Translations under genes and position numbers: made by a program
Origin: Mucilaginibacter flavus
Lineage (GTDB): Bacteria > Bacteroidota > Bacteroidia > Sphingobacteriales > Sphingobacteriaceae
NCBI RefSeq assembly: GCF_030409315.1
Contig: NZ_JAUFPS010000041.1
Location: 124,001-188,000 of the forward strand
DNA: 64,000 bases
Reading direction: 5' to 3'
Notes under the pieces: model-generated
What the model saw: only the letters and a program-made list of their open reading frames with translations
Databases searched by the model: none
Told to the model about the DNA's origin: nothing
Shown: positions 10,201-18,444 of the stretch, piece by piece
Layout: each line of letters begins with the position of its first letter
Numbering within the stretch: the first letter of the stretch is position 1

Positions 10201-10446
10201 TCAACCTTTTGGCTGCATAACGTAAAATACATAAGAGCCAGAACAATTGAGTTAGGTTACTCACTACCAACATCATTATTAGCAAAGGTTAAAATTAAAA
10301 GAGCAAGGTTTTACGCCAACGTTTACAACTTGTTTTCAATTGATAACCTGCATCAGTATGGTGTTGATCCGGAAACTGCCGACGATAACGGTTTGCAGAC
10401 TCCGCAAAACAGGGTTTATAACTTTGGAGTTAACTTAACCTTTTAA
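7228..10446 (+). CDS. SusC-like TonB-dependent outer-membrane transporter (PUL A)
   Basis: 1072 residues. A signal peptide ends near ASAQ. A carboxypeptidase-regulatory-like domain follows (VSGTVSDTTGEVLTGVAIRI), then the TonB-box/plug junction LQEVVVTGYGSQKKESITG and the 22-strand barrel, ending in an aromatic-rich C-terminal strand (VYNFGVNLTF). There is no STN domain, which fits control by the adjacent HTCS and not by sigma/anti-sigma. It imports oligosaccharides across the outer membrane with the SusD lid encoded 23 bp downstream. The N-terminal 20 residues are unusually hydrophilic before the hydrophobic core; an internal Met at codon 15 is an alternative start. Confidence 0.95.
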   Translation: MRKFLLLRHGGPSRMQWPPSKWGQKVTLILFSIMTCLLVSFSASAQVKVSGTVSDTTGEVLTGVAIRIRGTQGGTTTDVKGNFSISVPNANAVLVFTYIGFNALEYPLNGQTNIRVRLKSSNSALQEVVVTGYGSQKKESITGAISSVTSKDLGRVHGGSTVSTGLAGKIPGVTFRQAEGRPGASASIQIRNMGTPLYVIDGIQQDEGQFNNLAPNDVESVTVLKDASAAIYGVRAGNGVVVVTTKKGQGESRINVDSYLGFQYWDRFPNVLTNSYDYMKALQAAQVVTNGSTSITDAELAKYKAGTEPGYQSFNWKPFILQNNGAPLNSFHGDMTGGNDRVTYYVAGTTLYQNDQAGSEYYFRRTNIQSNVKARVASGLSVSLNINGRIETRENPGVPGGDDYFLAKLGILENTPLDRPYANDNPAYLRDNGPHTEANYAFLNDKLSGVYHQDWRVLQTNFGVEYAAPFLKGLVAKYDYSYYIADELLNNHEYTYNAYTYNETTKNYDITHAVTNPWREREQRKELNTTTQFQLSYNNTFGKSTVGGTFVAERTHLEHLRNWLHASPISNNLPLIYLPTVDTYQDSDDSEARIGYVARLNYNYDNKYYFEGSARRDASYLFDPAHRVGYFPGGSIGWRITQEGFMKKLLGDNSVLNDLKFRGSYGVLGDDRDPNNPNNPITAPYGYLSGYNYNTGAAGSIAILDGNAVSTSQSKGVPVNTVSWLKSKILDIGADFSLFNSHLTGTVDYFNRARTGLVGTNYAVVLPQETGYSLPSINENSDQQRGGEISLAYFNKVGDVSYNVGGNFSYSRKKTIINKSNPFGNSLDEYANSQVNRTANETWGYEVIGQFQSIAQINAYKVNEDGKGNSSVLPGDLIYKDINGDGKIDGNDARPIGYGLGAQPNINFGLTLGASYKGFDFHADFSGASGYSWNQNWESRWAFQNNGNLNTIFNDSWHLSNPTDLNSTWIPGKYPVNRNNIGTNHYDYNVNSTFWLHNVKYIRARTIELGYSLPTSLLAKVKIKRARFYANVYNLFSIDNLHQYGVDPETADDNGLQTPQNRVYNFGVNLTF

Positions 10447-10469
10447 TAAAAATTTTAAGTCAGATATTC

Positions 10470-12377
10470 ATGAAAAAGATATTAGGAATAATGGGTTTTG
10501 CAGCCCTGCTAACTACAGGATCATGCAAAAAGGATAGCGATTTTTTAACTGTCCCCCCAAAATCGGTAATCACAACGCAAACTGCCTTTTCAGATCCGGC
10601 GTTGGTATTATCTGTGATAGGCGATTTATATAACAGGCAAAAAGACTTTTCGAGCCTCGACGATGGTTGGGCAACATTTGCCGATTTTGGCGAATCGTTC
10701 CCTTCAGACAACGGCGCGTATTATTTTGTTCAAAATCGTAACTGGAATTACGGTACATGGGCAATATGGGATTATGGTTACATCCGCGACCTTAACCTTT
10801 TTATTGATAACCTTAATGCCTCCACCCAATTATTAGCGGCCGATAAAGCCAGGTTTTTAGCCGAAGGTCGTTTTTTACGTGCCAACTACTACTTTGAAAT
10901 GGTTAAACGTATGGGCGGTGTACCGCTTATTACCAAAACCCTTACTTATGATAACAGCGGTAACGTAGTAGGGTTACAAATACCACGTGCTAAAGAATCT
11001 GAGGTTTATGATTTTGTGATCAGTGAGGCTGAAGCTATTAAAGGCTCATTACCGACAGATCCGAGCGAAAAATCAAGAGCTACACAAGCCGCCGCGCTTG
11101 CTATGGAAGCCCGTGCAGCTTTATATGCAGGCTCAATTGCTAAATACGGCGCTACTACTCCGCAGGTGTCATTAACCGGCGGCGAAGTAGGTATCCCGGC
11201 AAGCATGGCAGCTGGTTATTATACTAAGGCGCTCACCGCGGCACAGGCAATTATCAATGGTGCTGCCGGTGCTTATAAATTGTATAAAGTATTGCCAAAT
11301 CTTTCAGATAATTTTGCAGCTGTTTTCTTAGATAAAAGTTCTGTTAACCAGGAGTCTATCTGGGTGGAGGATTTTAAAGCGCTTGCAGGTAAAACCCATG
11401 GTTTTACAACCAGCGATCAGCCATATTCAGTATCTGATGAGGCTTCTGACGCAGGTCGTTTAGATCCTTCTTTGAACTTAGTTGAATCTTTTGAAAAACT
11501 GGATAATACATTTGCACCTATCCCTACAAAAGATGGCGCCGGCAATCCAATTTATTATACAGATCAGCAAGATCCTTTTGCCGGCCGCGACGCGCGTTTG
11601 GGTGGTACAGTAATGTTGCCACACTCTTTCTTTAAAACAGCCTTTATTGATATTTGGGGTGGCTACCTTTTAGCCGATGGCTCAATTTTATCAAGTGATG
11701 ATGCAACCCACCTTGCAAAACTACCAGGTACAGACGCTTTAGTACAAGTAGTAGGTAAAGATGGCCCGACACCAACAGGCGAGCCATTGCGCACACAAAC
11801 AGGCTTTTACATCCGTAAATACATTGATCCAACTACAGGTTCTGGTCGCCGTGGCCGTGGTAGCGATGTTAACTTTATCCGTTACCGTTATGCCGAAGTA
11901 TTGCTGAACGCCGCCGAAGCTTCTGCCGAATTAGGTGATTACGCAACAGCAACCACTTATATCAACCAGGTACGTTCAAGGGCCGGCCTTACAACACCTT
12001 TGGTGTTAACGGGCGCTAACTATTTTGATCGTATTGTGCATGAACGCCGTGCCGAGCTTTCATTTGAAGGCCTTAACCTGTTTGATATGAAACGTTGGAG
12101 GATAGCGACCAAAGTTTGGGATGGTAATACCGAATCATTGGCCGATTTAACCAGCAACATTGGTGCTGCAACAAAAAGAAACACGCAGCCATGGGGTTTA
12201 TATCCTTACAAATACTACAACCCGGGTAATGCGAATAATGGTAAATGGGTATTTAGAGAGGTATTGCCATCAAACGTAACAGGTGTGCTTAATTTTAGAT
12301 TAGGAAACTATTATTCACAAATTAACGATGGAATAATAACAGCCAACCCTAAAATTGTAAGGCAACCAAATCAATAA
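10470..12377 (+). CDS. SusD-like glycan-binding lipoprotein (PUL A)
   Basis: 635 residues with a lipoprotein signal (LLTTGSC). It has the helical TPR-type SusD/RagB fold signature: early YIRDLNLFIDNLN helix region, FLRANYYFEMVKRMGGVPLI, and the C-terminal VNFIRYRYAEVLLNAAEASAELGD and ERRAELSFEGLNLFDMKRW blocks. It forms the surface lid that captures glycan for the SusC encoded just upstream. Co-transcription is implied by the 23-bp gap and the same strand. The substrate is not predictable from this sequence. Confidence 0.95.
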   Translation: MKKILGIMGFAALLTTGSCKKDSDFLTVPPKSVITTQTAFSDPALVLSVIGDLYNRQKDFSSLDDGWATFADFGESFPSDNGAYYFVQNRNWNYGTWAIWDYGYIRDLNLFIDNLNASTQLLAADKARFLAEGRFLRANYYFEMVKRMGGVPLITKTLTYDNSGNVVGLQIPRAKESEVYDFVISEAEAIKGSLPTDPSEKSRATQAAALAMEARAALYAGSIAKYGATTPQVSLTGGEVGIPASMAAGYYTKALTAAQAIINGAAGAYKLYKVLPNLSDNFAAVFLDKSSVNQESIWVEDFKALAGKTHGFTTSDQPYSVSDEASDAGRLDPSLNLVESFEKLDNTFAPIPTKDGAGNPIYYTDQQDPFAGRDARLGGTVMLPHSFFKTAFIDIWGGYLLADGSILSSDDATHLAKLPGTDALVQVVGKDGPTPTGEPLRTQTGFYIRKYIDPTTGSGRRGRGSDVNFIRYRYAEVLLNAAEASAELGDYATATTYINQVRSRAGLTTPLVLTGANYFDRIVHERRAELSFEGLNLFDMKRWRIATKVWDGNTESLADLTSNIGAATKRNTQPWGLYPYKYYNPGNANNGKWVFREVLPSNVTGVLNFRLGNYYSQINDGIITANPKIVRQPNQ

Positions 12378-12399
12378 GTTTAATAAAAAATTGAATCAC

Positions 12400-13104
12400 A
12401 TGAAAATCAAATTTCATCACATCATCATATTAGCCGCCATGCTTGCAGGTTCGTCTTGCAGCAAGCTGGATAATATTAAGCCACCGTCAACAACATTAAA
12501 AGGGCAGCTAATGTATAAGGGAACTCCCATAGGCGTTGAATATAACCAGGTGCCTTTCAGGCTGTATCAAACAGGTTACGCTGGTAACACGCCCATAACT
12601 GGTACGTTTGACCAGGAAGGAAATTATTCGGTATTAACCTTTAACGGCAACTATAAATTTACAATTCCAGGCGGCCAGGGACCTTTCCAATGGAAAGAGC
12701 TTCCATCTGGTGGCAGGGATACAATAGCAATCGCGCTTACAGGAAATCAAACAGTAAATATCGAAGTTACTCCTTATTACATGATTACCAATTCGGCTAT
12801 AACTGCTTCCGGAAATAATGTTGCTGCTAAGTTTGGCATCCAAAAAATCATTACCGATGCTACGGCTAAAAATATACAAACCGTAAGTTTATTTGTAAAT
12901 AAAACCCAGTTTGTATCACCTGCAGATCATGCTGCCGAAGCCGATTTGGATGGTTCGGCAATTACCGATATGTCAAACATTTCGTTAAGCGTTGCAAAAC
13001 CAACGTTTGCCATTACGCAAAACTATGTTTATGCCCGTGTGGGTATCCGTATAGCCGGGGTGGAGGATATGATATTCTCGCCATTGGTTAAAGTGACCTT
13101 CTAA
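12400..13104 (+). CDS. DUF3823 lipoprotein, PUL A surface accessory
   Basis: 234 residues from the ATG at 12400; an in-frame TTG nine bases upstream is less likely. The lipoprotein signal is LAGSSC. The body matches the DUF3823 pattern: an N-terminal carboxypeptidase-like beta-sandwich (LKGQLMYKGTPIGVEYNQVPFRLYQ begins near residue 33) and a second beta domain ending FSPLVKVTF. DUF3823 genes usually follow susD and are thought to be surface glycan-binding accessories. It sits 22 bp after susD and is closed by the terminator at 13119-13152. The binding role is inferred from family context. Confidence 0.8.
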   Translation: MKIKFHHIIILAAMLAGSSCSKLDNIKPPSTTLKGQLMYKGTPIGVEYNQVPFRLYQTGYAGNTPITGTFDQEGNYSVLTFNGNYKFTIPGGQGPFQWKELPSGGRDTIAIALTGNQTVNIEVTPYYMITNSAITASGNNVAAKFGIQKIITDATAKNIQTVSLFVNKTQFVSPADHAAEADLDGSAITDMSNISLSVAKPTFAITQNYVYARVGIRIAGVEDMIFSPLVKVTF

Positions 13105-13118
13105 GTTAATAATTGGTT

Positions 13119-13152
13119 GGGGCCGTACTGTGGTGGTATGGCCCCTTTTTTT
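13119..13152 (+). terminator. Intrinsic terminator after the susC-susD-DUF3823 operon
   Basis: GGGGCC and GGCCCC arms, extended by GTA/TAC-type pairing, are followed directly by seven T residues. This is the best-formed rho-independent terminator in the window. It separates the import operon from the hydrolase genes that begin at 13209. Confidence 0.85.
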
Positions 13153-13208
13153 CTTCCTATCCTGTATTAATTTTATATTGCCCTCTATTGATCTGTTTAT
13201 AAAAACTA

Positions 13209-15050
13209 ATGAAAAAAACTAATTTTTGCCTGGCAGTTTTGTTTGCTGCATCCTTATCAGCTAATGCGCAACAAAGCGATTGGCATCTTATCAAAACACA
13301 TATAACTACCCCATGGGCCGATAAGGTTGACCCTAAAGCACCGTTGCCTGAATATCCGCGTCCGCAATTGGTTAGGGGCAACTGGCAAAACTTAAATGGT
13401 CTTTGGAATTACGCCATCGTACCCAAAAATGAAAAAGAACCTACTGCTTATGCCGGTAAAATCCTGGTACCCTTCGCCGTTGAATCGGCCTTATCGGGTG
13501 TTGGAAAAACTGTAGGTAAGGATAGCATACTATGGTATAAAACTACCATCACCCTCAATAAAACCTTAAAAGGTAAAGATGTACTGCTACACTTTGGCGC
13601 TGTTGACTGGCGTACCGAAGTTTTTGTAAATGGTGTTAGCGCCGGTAAACACGAAGGTGGCTTTGACCCGTTTACATTTAATATCACCCCTTATCTAAAA
13701 AGTGGTGCTAAACAAGAAATTAAAGTGAGCGTGTGGGACCCAACAAATGACGGCCCGCAGCCACGTGGTAAACAGGTAAAAAATCCCGAAGGGATCTGGT
13801 ACACACCTGTAACCGGTATATGGCAAACAGTATGGTTAGAAGGTGTTACCAAAACCCATATTGAAGCCACCAAACAAACCCCCAATATTGACGATCACAC
13901 ACTTACGGTTTCGGCCGAAGTTAGCAATAGCCAGCCTGGCGATAAATTAATGATAACCGCCTGGGATGGTAAAACCCAGGTTGATGAAAAAACGGTTGAT
14001 GCCGGTGGCACAGCGGTTTTAAACATCAAAGACGAAAAATTATGGTCGACAACCGATCCTTTTCTTTATGATTTGGAGATAACCCTGTTACGTAACAGCA
14101 AACCTGTTGATGTGGTGAAAAGTTATTTTGCCATGCGCAAAATTTCGCTTGGTGCCGATGCCAATGGCATACAACGTATGTTGTTGAATAACAAATTTGT
14201 TTTTGAATACGGCCCGCTTGACCAGGGTTGGTGGCCGGATGGTTTGTACACCCCGCCAACCTATGAAGCGATGGCTTATGATATTGACCAGTTGAAAGCG
14301 ATGGGCTTTAACATGATCCGTAAACACATTAAAGTTGAACCGGCACGTTACTATAATTATTGTGATAAAACAGGAATGTTGCTATGGCAGGACATGCCGA
14401 GCGGCGATTTAGGTAATCACTGGGAAAACCGCCCCGGTGTATTAGATAAAGCTACCGATCAGCAGCGTACGCCGGAGTCTGAAGGTTATTACCGTAAGGA
14501 ATGGAACGCTATTATCAACTCGTTATATAACTACCCTTGTATTGTAGTGTGGACGCCATTTAACGAAGCCTGGGGACAGTTTAAAACTGTGGAGATTACC
14601 GAGTGGACGATGAAAAAAGACCCCTCAAGATTGGTGAACAGCGCAAGCGGTGGTAACTTTTACGATACTGGTAACATTGTCGATCTGCATAATTACCCGC
14701 ACCCGGCCATGCCGCGGCCAGAAATTTTTGGCAAAACCAAGGCCGTTGTTTTGGGCGAGTTTGGTGGTTTGGGTTGGCCTGTAGATGGCCACACCTGGCA
14801 GGCTAATAAAAACTGGGGCTACCAGAATTTTAAAAACGGCGAAGATTTGCTAAAACGCTATACCACTTTTACCGATAGGTTGCAGGAGTTGATCAAAGTC
14901 GGTCTTTCGGCCGCTGTTTATACCCAAACCACCGATGTAGAGGGCGAGGTGAACGGTTTTATGACTTATGATCGCAAGGTGATTAAAATGCCGGTAGAAT
15001 TGTTACATAAAGAGAATGTGAAACTGTATAACGAGGCGTTAGTAAAATAA
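13209..15050 (+). CDS. GH2 family beta-glycosidase (beta-galactosidase-like), secreted
   Basis: 613 residues with a signal peptide (LSANAQ). The order is an N-terminal jelly-roll sugar-binding domain (LRGNW-type QNLNGLWNYAIVP, DWRTEVFVNGVSAGKHEGGFDPF), an immunoglobulin-like domain, then the TIM barrel. The acid/base Glu453 is in PFNEAWGQ and the nucleophile Glu517 in VLGEFGG. Its length is short for GH2 and typical of three-domain members. It would remove terminal non-reducing beta-linked sugars in the periplasm; galactose, glucuronic acid and arabinose specificities all occur in this family. It is the first enzyme gene after the PUL A import operon. Confidence 0.9.
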   Translation: MKKTNFCLAVLFAASLSANAQQSDWHLIKTHITTPWADKVDPKAPLPEYPRPQLVRGNWQNLNGLWNYAIVPKNEKEPTAYAGKILVPFAVESALSGVGKTVGKDSILWYKTTITLNKTLKGKDVLLHFGAVDWRTEVFVNGVSAGKHEGGFDPFTFNITPYLKSGAKQEIKVSVWDPTNDGPQPRGKQVKNPEGIWYTPVTGIWQTVWLEGVTKTHIEATKQTPNIDDHTLTVSAEVSNSQPGDKLMITAWDGKTQVDEKTVDAGGTAVLNIKDEKLWSTTDPFLYDLEITLLRNSKPVDVVKSYFAMRKISLGADANGIQRMLLNNKFVFEYGPLDQGWWPDGLYTPPTYEAMAYDIDQLKAMGFNMIRKHIKVEPARYYNYCDKTGMLLWQDMPSGDLGNHWENRPGVLDKATDQQRTPESEGYYRKEWNAIINSLYNYPCIVVWTPFNEAWGQFKTVEITEWTMKKDPSRLVNSASGGNFYDTGNIVDLHNYPHPAMPRPEIFGKTKAVVLGEFGGLGWPVDGHTWQANKNWGYQNFKNGEDLLKRYTTFTDRLQELIKVGLSAAVYTQTTDVEGEVNGFMTYDRKVIKMPVELLHKENVKLYNEALVK

Positions 15051-15065
15051 TAACCGCTTCACCTA

Positions 15066-15142
15066 AATCCTCGCCAAAGGAGAGGACTTTAATTTGCAAA
15101 TTTGATATTTAAGAACCCTCTCCATTGGAGGGTGAGGCTAAT
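15066..15142. repeat. Short palindromic intergenic repeat
   Basis: Two small hairpins, CCTCGCC-AAA-GGAGAGG and CCCTCTCC-ATT-GGAGGGTGAGG, lie about 45 bp apart between the GH2 and GH127 genes. CTCTCC/GGAGAG pairs of this kind recur between genes in Sphingobacteriaceae. It looks like a MITE remnant and may cap mRNA 3' ends. Confidence 0.45.
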
Positions 15143-15149
15143 ATTTAAC

Positions 15150-17216
15150 ATGATGAATAATTTAAACAGGATAGGGAAGGGGATTTGTTTAACAGCCGCG
15201 CTGGTATGCTCTGGTGTTTATGCAGCATCGGCACAGGCTGTAAAAGCTACAACAGTTACAAAAGTTAACAATCAACCCTTAAATGCTAATTATATTAATA
15301 ACCGTGCGCCATTACAACGGGAGTATTTTGAAAAACTTCCCGTAGGTAGCATAAAAGCCGGTGGATGGTTAAAAAAAGCCCTGGAATTGCAACGCGATGG
15401 CCTTACCGGCAACCTGGGCGAGATCAGCGTGTGGCTATCCAAAACCAACAACGCCTGGTTAAATAAAGAGGGTACCGGCGAATACGGCTGGGAAGAATTG
15501 CCGTACTGGCTTAAAGGCTACGCCAACATTGGCTACATGTTGGGCGATCAAAAGATTATCAAAGAAGCAAAATTTTGGATTGATGCAGTATTGAACAACC
15601 AACGTGATAATGGCGATTTTGGTCCTGCCCGTACTAATAAGGGCAACCGCGATTTGTGGACTAATATGCCAATGCTGTGGTGCCTGCAATCGTACTACGA
15701 GTATTCAAAAGACCCAAGGGTAATCCCCTTCATGACTAAATATTTCAGGTATGAGCTTTCGGTGCCGGATGATAAATTCTTAGAAGATTATTGGGAAAAC
15801 AGTCGCGGTGGTGATAATATGCTGAGTGTTTACTGGTTGTACAACCGTACCGGCGATAAGTTTTTGCTTGATCTGGCTGCCAAACTGGATAAAAACACGG
15901 CTAACTGGCGGCAGGCTAATAACCTGCCTAACTGGCATAACGTAAACGTTGCCCAGTGTTTTAGGGAGCCGGCTACGTTTTACCTGCAAAGTCATGACCC
16001 TAAAGATCTGGCTGCCACTTATAACGATTTTAACCTCATCCGTAAAATTTACGGCCAGGTGCCGGGTGGTATGTTTGGTGCCGATGAAAACGCACGTAAA
16101 GGTTATGATGATCCGCGCCAGGCTGTGGAAACCTGTGGCATGGTGGAGCAAATGACCTCAGACCAATTGCTATTAGGCGATACCGGCGACCGCCTTTGGG
16201 CCGAAAACTGCGAAGATGTTGCCTTCAATACCTTCTCGGCAGCTTTTATGCCCGATTACCGTTCACTACGTTATTTAACTGCCCCTAACATGGTGGTAAG
16301 CGATGGTAAAAACCATAGTCCCGGTATTGCCAATGAAGGTCCCTTTTTAATGATGAACCCTTTCAGCAGCCGTTGCTGCCAGCATAACCATGCCGCCGGC
16401 TGGGTTTACTATGCCGAGAACAGCTGGATGGCTACACCGGATAACGGTTTAGCAGCACAGTTGTACACGCAAGGACAGGTATCAGCCAAGGTTGGTAATG
16501 GCGCGGCGGTAAGCATTGTAGAAACAACGCAATACCCTTTCCAGGATCAGATTAGCTTTGTGGTAAATACCTCAAAAACTGTAGCGTTTCCGCTTTACTT
16601 ACGCATACCGGAGTGGTGTAAAGATGCATCGGTAAAAGTTAACGGTATTTCCGTTAAATTGAACACATCAACCGGCGATTATATCAAATTAGCTAAAAGC
16701 TGGAAAAATGGCGATAAAATAACCCTGCATTTACCTATGCAATTGAAGGTGCGCGAGTGGGAGCAAAATAAAAACAGCGTGAGTGTAAATTATGGTCCGT
16801 TAACTTACTCCCTGAAAATTGATGAAAAGTATACCAAGGAAGATAGCCGCACCACTACCCAGGGCGATTCGCACTGGCAGGCAACTGCCGATCCGCAAAA
16901 GTGGCCTTCGTATGAAATTCATCCTGCATCTGATTGGAATTACGGTTTAGTGATAGATAAGGAGCATCCCGAAAAATCTATAGAAGTAATTCGCCGTGCC
17001 TGGCCAAAGGACAATAATCCATTTACCAACGCTGGTGCGCCAATAGAACTTAAAGCTAAAGGAAAGCAGATAGCTGGTTGGACAATTGATCAATATGGTC
17101 TTTGCGGTGTGCTACCTCAAAGCCCCGTTAAAACGGAAGCGCCTTTGGCCAATTTGACATTGGTTCCTATGGGCGGCGCAAGGCTAAGGATTTCATCGTT
17201 CCCGGTAGCAGAATAA
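15150..17216 (+). CDS. GH127 beta-L-arabinofuranosidase-like enzyme (DUF1680)
   Basis: 688 residues from the ATG at 15150; an in-frame TTG at 15102 falls inside a repeat and is rejected. A signal peptide ends at AASAQ. The (alpha/alpha)6 barrel carries the zinc-thiolate site of GH127: Glu327 and Cys329 in ETCGMVEQ, and Cys409-Cys410 in SRCCQHN, the first of this pair being the expected nucleophile. These correspond to Glu338, Cys340, Cys417 and Cys418 of Bifidobacterium HypBA1. Characterised members release beta-L-arabinofuranose, for example from extensin-type arabino-oligosaccharides or rhamnogalacturonan II. This is the strongest clue that PUL A handles arabinose-containing plant glycan, though the family also holds other specificities. 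Confidence 0.88.
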   Translation: MMNNLNRIGKGICLTAALVCSGVYAASAQAVKATTVTKVNNQPLNANYINNRAPLQREYFEKLPVGSIKAGGWLKKALELQRDGLTGNLGEISVWLSKTNNAWLNKEGTGEYGWEELPYWLKGYANIGYMLGDQKIIKEAKFWIDAVLNNQRDNGDFGPARTNKGNRDLWTNMPMLWCLQSYYEYSKDPRVIPFMTKYFRYELSVPDDKFLEDYWENSRGGDNMLSVYWLYNRTGDKFLLDLAAKLDKNTANWRQANNLPNWHNVNVAQCFREPATFYLQSHDPKDLAATYNDFNLIRKIYGQVPGGMFGADENARKGYDDPRQAVETCGMVEQMTSDQLLLGDTGDRLWAENCEDVAFNTFSAAFMPDYRSLRYLTAPNMVVSDGKNHSPGIANEGPFLMMNPFSSRCCQHNHAAGWVYYAENSWMATPDNGLAAQLYTQGQVSAKVGNGAAVSIVETTQYPFQDQISFVVNTSKTVAFPLYLRIPEWCKDASVKVNGISVKLNTSTGDYIKLAKSWKNGDKITLHLPMQLKVREWEQNKNSVSVNYGPLTYSLKIDEKYTKEDSRTTTQGDSHWQATADPQKWPSYEIHPASDWNYGLVIDKEHPEKSIEVIRRAWPKDNNPFTNAGAPIELKAKGKQIAGWTIDQYGLCGVLPQSPVKTEAPLANLTLVPMGGARLRISSFPVAE

Positions 17217-17341
17217 GTTTTGCTTGCGGCACTGTAGTCAACCTGTTAAAAGAAGCTGTTGCGGTTTTGTTGCGTTTTGTATTTTATGACAAATTGCAAT
17301 TTGTTGATTGTTAAATAGATGTGATTTTTATATTGTTTCTC

Positions 17342-17359
17342 CTGTTGCGAACGCAACAG
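17342..17359. repeat. Perfect palindrome upstream of the GH43-like gene
   Basis: CTGTTGCG-AA-CGCAACAG has 8-bp perfect arms, 39 bp before the probable start of the next gene. A degenerate half site, GCTGTTGCGG, lies at about 17262. It could be an operator or the loop of a leader hairpin; no further copy was noticed. Confidence 0.4.
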
Positions 17360-17398
17360 CAATATGATGCTTTTGTATCAAATTAAAAATTGATAAGT

Positions 17399-18436
17399 GT
17401 GATAAAGATTAGAAATATTTGTTTGGGATTAATACTGCTAAGTTTGGGCGCTGTAGCCCAAACTAAAGACGGTGGTAAAGGTTCGCCACCACCATCGCCC
17501 CTTTACCGTGACCCTATATATGACGGTGCTGCAGACCCGGTACTTGTTTATAACCGCGGCGAAAAAGAGTGGACGATGATGTATACCCAGCGCAGGGCCA
17601 ATGTGCAATCGCCGGGTGTGGCTTTTTGTTACGGTACAGCTATAGGGGTAGCTACGTCAAAAGATCATGGGCACACCTGGGTTTATAAAGGCGCGCTTAA
17701 CCTGGAGCATGAGCAGGGGCAAAACACCTTTTGGGCACCAGATGTAGTTTATGAAAAAGGCATATATCACATGTTTGTAGTTTACATTAAAGGTGTTTAC
17801 AGCCAATGGGGCGGCGATTCGCACCTGGTACATTATACCAGTAAAAACCTATGGGATTGGAAATATGAGGGGCTGTTGAATTTGCCCGATCATAATATCA
17901 TCGACCCTACATTGATGAAACTGCCCGATGGCAAATGGCATATGTGGTATAAGGATCAAAAACTAAACAGCATAACCATGACTGCCCAAAGCACAGACCT
18001 GGTTAACTGGCAAGCCGATGATAAGCCTGCTATTGCTGGTCGGGCTCATGAAGGGCCAAAGATATTCTGGTTTAAAAACTATTACTGGATGATTACCGAC
18101 GAATGGCAGGGCCAGCGGGTATATCGTTCAAAAGATGCCAAAACCTGGGAGCACCAGGGTTTGGTTTTAGATAAACCCGGTCACCGCCCCGAAGATACCC
18201 CAACCGGCGCCCACGCAGATGTGGTGGTGAATGGCGATCATGCTTACATCATTTACTTTACCCATCCCGGCCGCAAAACTCATGGAGAAGATGGCGGGTT
18301 GGATAAAGATGGCGCATATTCTTATTCAACCAAACGTACCTCAATCCATGCTGCCGAACTGGAATTTGCCGATGGTACTTTGGTTTGTGACAGGGATAAG
18401 CCGTTCAACTTTTGGCTTGATGATATTTTAAACTGA
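17399..18436 (+). CDS. GH43-like five-bladed propeller glycosidase, secreted
   Basis: 345 residues from GTG 17399; TTG 17390 is an equally legal start three codons upstream and there is no ATG nearby. The signal peptide is LGLILLSLGAVAQ. The acidic triad of the GH43/GH62 propeller clan is present: Asp46 in GAADPV, Asp169 in IIDPTL and Glu218 in AHEGPKIFW. GH43 members mostly cleave arabinofuranosyl, xylosyl or galactosyl linkages. Its subfamily is not recognised and it is only distantly like the canonical GH43 at 20933. It is followed 8 bp later by the next gene, suggesting one transcript. Confidence 0.78.
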   Translation: MIKIRNICLGLILLSLGAVAQTKDGGKGSPPPSPLYRDPIYDGAADPVLVYNRGEKEWTMMYTQRRANVQSPGVAFCYGTAIGVATSKDHGHTWVYKGALNLEHEQGQNTFWAPDVVYEKGIYHMFVVYIKGVYSQWGGDSHLVHYTSKNLWDWKYEGLLNLPDHNIIDPTLMKLPDGKWHMWYKDQKLNSITMTAQSTDLVNWQADDKPAIAGRAHEGPKIFWFKNYYWMITDEWQGQRVYRSKDAKTWEHQGLVLDKPGHRPEDTPTGAHADVVVNGDHAYIIYFTHPGRKTHGEDGGLDKDGAYSYSTKRTSIHAAELEFADGTLVCDRDKPFNFWLDDILN

Positions 18437-18444
18437 TTGTGGGG

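Noticed and set aside
15102..15149. Longer GH127 start at TTG 15102
   Set aside because: The extra 16 codons lie inside a repeat hairpin and precede a good ATG with a normal signal peptide.
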